From contig NC_052613.1 of assembly GCF_016545825.1 (NCBI RefSeq), positions 7,440,001 through 7,504,000 of the forward strand: DNA of 64,000 bases. The letters are read 5' to 3'. Made by a program: the position numbers and the translations under genes. The stretch comes from Eucalyptus grandis. Lineage: Eukaryota > Streptophyta > Magnoliopsida > Myrtales > Myrtaceae. Below the pieces are notes generated by a model. The model saw only the letters and a list, made by a program, of their open reading frames with translations. It did not search any database and was not told where the DNA came from. Below, piece after piece: positions 58,994-64,000 of the stretch (within the stretch, counting starts at the first letter, position 1; each line of letters starts with the position of its first letter).

Positions 58994-60928
58994 TCACTTC
59001 TTCCATGGATGGGGCAATGACTTTGGGGATCCTTCGAAAAGATCCAAAATGTAGTTCTCCATGTCATCAGCAGTGTACTTGATGTACTTCTCCCCGATAG
59101 AACCTAAATTCACACCGAGAAACGTCCGATACGCGTGGATCACTTTCTGTGTAGTTGCAATCTGCATATCCGACCGGAGCTGAGGATCCCGGATGATCCA
59201 CCTTGTCTGGCACTTGTAGACTTCCTCGAAAGCAAGACAGAACGCCTTACACCGTTCTCTGAAAGTTGGCTTACAGAAGCTCAAAGCCTGGTTTCCACCA
59301 TCCTTGAGCAAAGAAAGAGCAGAACTCCACGTGGCTCTTAGATAACTCGTCGCGTGCTGCTGGTATTTACCGATATGCTTCCTGATCCACTCGTCCCCAA
59401 AGTAACGCCTGAGGTCGGAGTCTTTTATCTTTTGAACCATGTAATGGATATTATTCATAAGAAATATATGCTGTATAGAAGTATCCTTGAATAGCTTGGA
59501 CTTCTCGATAAGGTTCGACTCTAAAACAGACACCAGTGACCTCAAATGGACAGCCAATGCACATGAACTGTCTGCAGAGCATTCCTCCTCGTTATCGATT
59601 CCAAGACAAGGCTCCAGACATTTTACCTCTCGATCACAAAGAAGCAAATTAAGGGGGCCTCTATATGCAGAAAGGACCTTGATGTAGTTCATGGCATACT
59701 TGGTAAGAGGATGAATCCCACCTCCGCCAAAAGGCTTCTGAGACCTGTCTAGAGCAACGCGGTTCCTAAATTCAGCAAATGTGCCTCTTGCATAATCACC
59801 CACACTGGCCAGAAGATCATGAAACTCAATTCTGAAGGAAGCACCGGCATATTCTGAGTATAAAGCATCTACGTAATTACAGAGTTCAGCAAGGACCTCA
59901 TACATGTCAAGCACGCGAAATAACTTCTCCGGTTGACGTGGTGACATTATTATGGCTTCACCAAAGTTCAAGAAAAGCAGCATCGAAGCCTTGGTGATTT
60001 CGACAAAGGTTTCCGAGTTAACGGAACCAAACTCTCCTAGAACCTCATTGCAAAGATGTTTTTCACTAGCAAGATAGACTCGTACGATGATCCTCATAGC
60101 CCACGCCCATTTCTTTATCTCATTGCTCATCTTATCCCAATCCATTCTCAGAGTATCTTCAATTGTCAACTGCTCCATTTTGAGAATGACCAAGTACTCA
60201 TGCAGCGCTTCTTTCCGGATGCTAACATAAGCTTGGCAAAATTCCTGATCATACTTTGATGAAAACATCACCTGTGCAATTGACTTGAGAGCAGGGACCA
60301 TATCGGGGCGGATCAGACTTACCCGACGTTCTGCTGATGCACTGCCCCCATCCTCCGCATGAGATGTTAACTCAGCTGCTTCATCCTCTATGGAAGCAAA
60401 CGATTCATCATACACCACATCCTCCACAAAAGAGCGGCATGACATGTATCTGGGCTCATGGTACTCCTTATACAAGACAAGAATGTGCCTCAGCTCTTCC
60501 GTGAGCCTCGACATTGCTCTCTGCAAGATGTTTTGAGCACGAAGAAGAAGTTCCTTCTGCTTCCCATTCCTTATGGGAGAAACGCTTTCTAAATTCTCTA
60601 CTAATTTTTGAATCTCAGCAGCAGCATTCATATACTCTGAGGTTTCCTCTGAGCTAGAGTCCCATATCAGTGACTGGTTAGCCTCCCATCTCATGATCAC
60701 TATCTCACACTGTCTGAGCTGCTCTTCCATGTCCATCAACGGCCCGCCCCTGCTCTCAATAGGCGTGGACTTTGTGGAAAGACGAGCTTCAACATTGGAG
60801 AGGAAACTTCTCATGTCATCAATGTTCAGGTTTGTACTTGCTCTCAGTGCCATTATGAGGTGCTGAGCTGCTGCAACTATGTGATGCTCCATTTCATGGT
60901 TTACAAGGGTGGGTTCGCAATCCCCCAT
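58994..60928 (-). CDS. EXO70-family exocyst subunit
   Basis: A single-exon gene of 644 residues on the minus strand. The start is set at the ATG at 60928 ('MGDCEPTLVNHEMEHH'); the frame is open for 15 more codons upstream but without an ATG. Exo70 proteins belong to the octameric exocyst, which tethers secretory vesicles to the plasma membrane; plants have many EXO70 paralogues for specialised secretion, autophagy and immunity. An N-terminal region with helices ('MEHHIVAAAQHLIMALRAS') precedes the Exo70 domain from about residue 240, with typical phrases 'IRPDMVPALKSIAQVM', 'GGIHPLTKYAMNYIKVL', 'FLMNNIHYMVQKIKDSDLR' and 'AYRTFLG' near the end. The N-terminal pattern resembles the EXO70E group, which I give as a tentative placement. 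Ends at 58994; length and motifs are normal for the family, and no defect is visible. Confidence 0.93.
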   Translation of the reverse strand: MGDCEPTLVNHEMEHHIVAAAQHLIMALRASTNLNIDDMRSFLSNVEARLSTKSTPIESRGGPLMDMEEQLRQCEIVIMRWEANQSLIWDSSSEETSEYMNAAAEIQKLVENLESVSPIRNGKQKELLLRAQNILQRAMSRLTEELRHILVLYKEYHEPRYMSCRSFVEDVVYDESFASIEDEAAELTSHAEDGGSASAERRVSLIRPDMVPALKSIAQVMFSSKYDQEFCQAYVSIRKEALHEYLVILKMEQLTIEDTLRMDWDKMSNEIKKWAWAMRIIVRVYLASEKHLCNEVLGEFGSVNSETFVEITKASMLLFLNFGEAIIMSPRQPEKLFRVLDMYEVLAELCNYVDALYSEYAGASFRIEFHDLLASVGDYARGTFAEFRNRVALDRSQKPFGGGGIHPLTKYAMNYIKVLSAYRGPLNLLLCDREVKCLEPCLGIDNEEECSADSSCALAVHLRSLVSVLESNLIEKSKLFKDTSIQHIFLMNNIHYMVQKIKDSDLRRYFGDEWIRKHIGKYQQHATSYLRATWSSALSLLKDGGNQALSFCKPTFRERCKAFCLAFEEVYKCQTRWIIRDPQLRSDMQIATTQKVIHAYRTFLGVNLGSIGEKYIKYTADDMENYILDLFEGSPKSLPHPWKK

Positions 60929-62200
60929 TTCGACAGAAACAATGGAATTGCTCAAAAAGTACCAAGAAAACACAAACTAGGAAACTCTGGATATGGCTCA
61001 CACAGAAATCTTGGCTTAATTCAAGAACCTTTCCCCCTCATTTGGTAAACCAAGTTTACTCTCCGAAGGAAGTGTCGTGAAATCTCCATCGACTCCACTG
61101 TGCACCAACTTCTGCACAGCGACTATGGCACAGAAATGGATTGCTTCAGAAGAAGACTTTTTTGCTAGGAATTTCTCCCAGCTTTACAAGAGACAGCGCC
61201 TTGGCTTAAACTATCAATGACTCGAAATCAAAGAGAGGGGAGTTGAAAGTTCAAGAGTCCGAAGCAAAAAGTCGAAGGCGGGCGAGCAAGAAAGTACGGA
61301 GAAGTTCCCCGGGACTCTCAGCTAAGTTTCCAGAATTGAAAAGTAGAGGCGGCTACGAAGGGAACTCTAAGCACAAGAAACTGACATCCAAATTCCCAGA
61401 TGACCCAACAAAGCAGAAGCTCCAAAAAACACCAACAGACAATCGGATTGAGGAAATGACAATTGACAATCCCGGGAAAATCCAGAACTGAGATAACAAT
61501 CACACGGACTCACGACAGACCCCACGAGAGATATAGCTTCGGACCGTCCCTTCACCTTGCCAACGACCTGATCACCGCAAATCAGACAGAACAACGAATT
61601 CAACTGGACGAAACTCCCCAGCCCAGAAACAAGATCCCACATAAAACACGATCAGCCGCGACTAACGAAACGAAACCAGCTATAAACCCTCCCAAGAAAA
61701 TCAAGAACCCAAGAAACTAACCCCTCTACAATCAGCTACGGACCTCCCAAGAAAATCAAGAACCCAATACGAACCTCCCAAGAAAATCAAGAACCGGACA
61801 GGGGTGTCAACTACTCGACCGACACAAGCGCTGGACCGAAACAGGAAAAGAAGAGAGAGAGAGAGCAGAGCGACTGACAAGGCCCAGGACTTGACGATCC
61901 TCGAGAGAAGTTCCGATCGCAGTCGATCAGCGAGCTGCTCGGTCTCCGAGGACGCCGGCCGCGTCGCCGCACGTACGGAAAGGATCGAGACAGAGAGGGG
62001 CAGAGAGAGAAGAGGAGCGCGAAATTCAATGGAAAGACGAGAGGGGAGGAGGGAGGGGAGAGAAGAAAGAGGTGGGCAGAGCTCGGCTTCGATTTTAATG
62101 GAGAAAGGAGAGAGCTTTTTTCATCCCCCTCTCTGGTCAGCTCTGTCCCTTTCTTGCCTACCCTGTGGAGCTGCTCTTCTTCTTCTTCTCCTCCTCCTCG
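60929..62200 (-). promoter_or_regulatory. 5' leader and promoter side of the EXO70 gene
   Basis: No gene is supported upstream. On the minus strand 61850-62200 is rich in CT and CTTTTC blocks ('ctctccctctcttctctc' type), suggesting the transcript begins near 62000-62200, with a long leader or a leader intron between there and 60929. I could not fix intron ends. Repeated 'cctcccaagaaaatcaagaa' words at 61690, 61745 and 61778 form a small triplicate. Confidence 0.4.
61688..61797 (+). repeat. three close copies of a 20-30 bp motif
   Basis: 'cctcccaagaaaatcaagaa' followed by 'ccc' or 'ccg' occurs at about 61688, 61745 and 61775, with 'ctacggac/atacgaac' in front of the last two. The spacings are about 57 and 30 bases. 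Confidence 0.7.
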
Positions 62201-63650
62201 CTCGCTCGCTCTCACTGGTCGCGGCCTGGCGAGCGTTGACCCGGATTCGCCGCGGAGCGCCCATCTTAACGGTCCTAGTCCACGCGCTTATCCTGATGCC
62301 GTTGCATGCGATCATTGCACCGGTCGGAATTTCCTCCCTTTTCTATCTTTTTTTTATTTATTTTTATTTATTTTTTTTTGGGATTTGTTTGGAATACGGC
62401 AATGAGAGTGGTGGTGGTGGTGGTGGTGGAGGAGTCGTCGATGTCCGTATACCGATCGTTGAAATCGAGGGCATAAACATGTCGGGACAAATTAAATTCA
62501 GTTTTTCGGGTTACAACAAAATAAAAGAGAATTTTTATTTTTGGGTAGAGAGAGCGAAAAAAATCTATTAGAGCGATGTCTTGTTACAATCAGCGTGGAT
62601 TACCCGGCGAAATTCTCGTCCAATAAATCTTTCATTGTAAATTCGGAGCTATAAATTTGCCATTCTGAGTAACATGTGTTTTGACATCCTTCTTTACTCA
62701 TTTGAGTCTCGGACTAGGACTCTAGGATTCGGTGTGGAGAATAGGCATAAATAAGTAAGAAAAGAATACTTCATTCTCCGGCCGTATGTAAAATCAATAG
62801 GAAATGATCACTAAGCTGAGCAGCCATAAACGCGTCTTTGGTTTTAGGTATTTTTTTAATTGTTCCATGATAACAATGTACTTTAGACGATTTTTAAGCG
62901 GGTAAAATTTTGAAGTTTTTTTTATGAAGATAAATGCTCGCGTGATTGACAGCACAAAAAGTTCACCAACACTTTTGTTTAAGGGGGGAAAGGTGAATGT
63001 CTTTTATTTTATTTTATTTTTCTGAGTGGAATATTCGTCGGGTTAAACCCAACTCAATGCCATAATTTGGCATTACTCTTGACTTTTATACTAAAAGTAC
63101 TAAGCATATAATAAAAAAGCAAAAAGGGACAAAATGCCAAAGTTGCTTGGACCACATTTCCTAACTTATAAATTAATTGAGGTGGGCCTTACGTGAAAAA
63201 AAAATTCAACAATGAAAGCTTCAATGGCCAGGCTTTCTAATGAGGTGGAACCCAGGAGGGGTCCCACATCGATCATGAATACACAATCAAGACGGCGGAA
63301 GATGTCACTTTGGGGACATTTGATAAAATCATGATAAAATTGGAACAATAATACAAAGAAGATTAGTATGACCCCTGTGCAATGATGACACGCACAAATG
63401 GACCTTTTCAGTATTATTTCTTTTCACATGTTTAGAGTCTTTTTGCTTTTTCAAATTTGACAACATTTTTGTCTATGGTTCTCTTTAATCTATACCTTGT
63501 GGCACCAATTTCTCTTTTCTAATCCCGGCTTCATTTCAACTTCATCGATTAAGTTTTCCAAAAAATATTTTCTTCGCTCCTTGGTTTTGAATATTTAGTA
63601 TCTATCTAGTAGTATTAATATTGGCTTCACACATTTACATTTTTTTCAAT
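62201..63650. other. intergenic, no gene recognised
   Basis: 62400-62440 has a short GGT/GGTGGT run that gives a glycine-rich frame; this is low complexity. The remainder is AT-rich without coding or repeat signal that I could define. Confidence 0.4.
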
Positions 63651-63866
63651 TATGAATGTAAACCACTGGGATTCGTTCCAGTGGTCACCCTTCCAACATG
63701 GAAGGGGGGGTGAGAGGTTCAAATCTCTATATTCTCAGGGGGATGGGGTAGGGACGCGTTCAAGAGTGGGTTTCGACTTTCACGCCCTGCAAAAGGCAGG
63801 ACAAAAGTCTGAGAGTGAGTGTAGAGTAGGAATAGAATAGGACTGACAAAAAAAAATATGAATGTA
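63651..63866 (+). mobile_element. tRNA-derived SINE with 10-bp target-site duplication
   Basis: The body spans 63661-63856 and ends in nine A. It is flanked by the perfect direct repeat 'tatgaatgta' (63651-63660 and 63857-63866). Inside, a box-B-like 'gaggttcaaatct' lies about 55 bases from the start, as expected for the internal RNA polymerase III promoter of tRNA-derived SINEs, and a box-A-like 'ggattcgttccagtgg' precedes it. The pattern and the length of about 196 bases fit plant SINEs. An open frame running through it has no meaning as a protein. Confidence 0.85.
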
Positions 63867-64000
63867 GACTTGATCTCGATAAGTTAATTCATGCGGTCAA
63901 ACTTCCAAAAAATTTCAGACAAAAAAGGAAAATTCCAAAAAAATAAAAATTACTAGTAGGAACAATACGATATTAAGTAGGGCGAACGGCTGAGGTAAGA

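Noticed and set aside
60929..60973. N-terminal extension of the EXO70 protein by 15 residues
   Set aside because: The extension starts at a GTG, not an ATG; the ATG at 60928 begins with a typical family N-terminus.
61804..62571. 255-codon open frame upstream of the EXO70 gene
   Set aside because: It crosses the purine/pyrimidine-rich leader of the minus-strand gene and a GGT run. Its content is Arg/Glu/Ser-rich from AGAGAG repeats, with no recognisable domain.
1..64000. tRNA, rRNA genes or CRISPR arrays
   Set aside because: No cloverleaf with box A and box B other than the SINE, no rRNA signature, and the short-period arrays lack the repeat-spacer pattern of CRISPR and are in plant nuclear DNA.

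Overview
The window is plant nuclear DNA. It is AT-rich between genes, the genes have introns, and two intact long single-exon genes (presenilin, EXO70) are typical of flowering plants. Long TIR elements with a GC-rich core and arms reading like 'actcaattg ... aaatttaggact' occur several times. From memory this family is common in Eucalyptus and other Myrtaceae, so I infer a eucalypt-like tree (moderate confidence, no search run). Gene density is low: five apparently functional genes or gene models and one clear pseudogene in 64 kb, the rest being mobile DNA and decayed repeats.

Layout. 1-2480: no gene, AT-rich degenerate repeats and a TIR-family copy. 2474-13520: an array of about seven diverged units (390-600 bp) interrupted by a 7.2-kb LTR-flanked non-autonomous element (3261-10492) that carries two minisatellites and no gag-pol. 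14170-16338: a type-B response regulator whose coding sequence stops just after the 'SHLQ' end of its GARP domain. 17000-30000: mostly non-genic, with MITE copies and short duplications. 30411-30930: a frameshifted, truncated isopentenyltransferase (IPT) pseudogene. 32740-33715: a 0.5-kb tandem duplication. 35775-39517: a three-exon POLAR-like coiled-coil protein gene with an awkward first splice junction. 40350-41622: a TIR element. 42529-44375 (minus): a mitochondrial-type glycine-rich RNA-binding protein with an intron in its 5' leader. 46075-47600: a TIR element abutting a 5'-truncated LINE. 48563-49918: an intronless presenilin. 52200-56450: nested MITEs and tandem repeats. 58994-60928 (minus): an intronless EXO70-family exocyst subunit. 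63651-63866: a tRNA-type SINE with a perfect 10-bp target-site duplication.

The genes do not form an operon-like system. Two of them belong to cytokinin biology (IPT synthesis enzyme, type-B response regulator), but one is dead and the other looks cut short, so I do not claim a functional cluster. I found no clearly new biological system. The best leads are the satellite-bearing non-autonomous LTR element inside an array that changes orientation, the truncated response regulator, and the unresolved splice junction of the POLAR-like gene.
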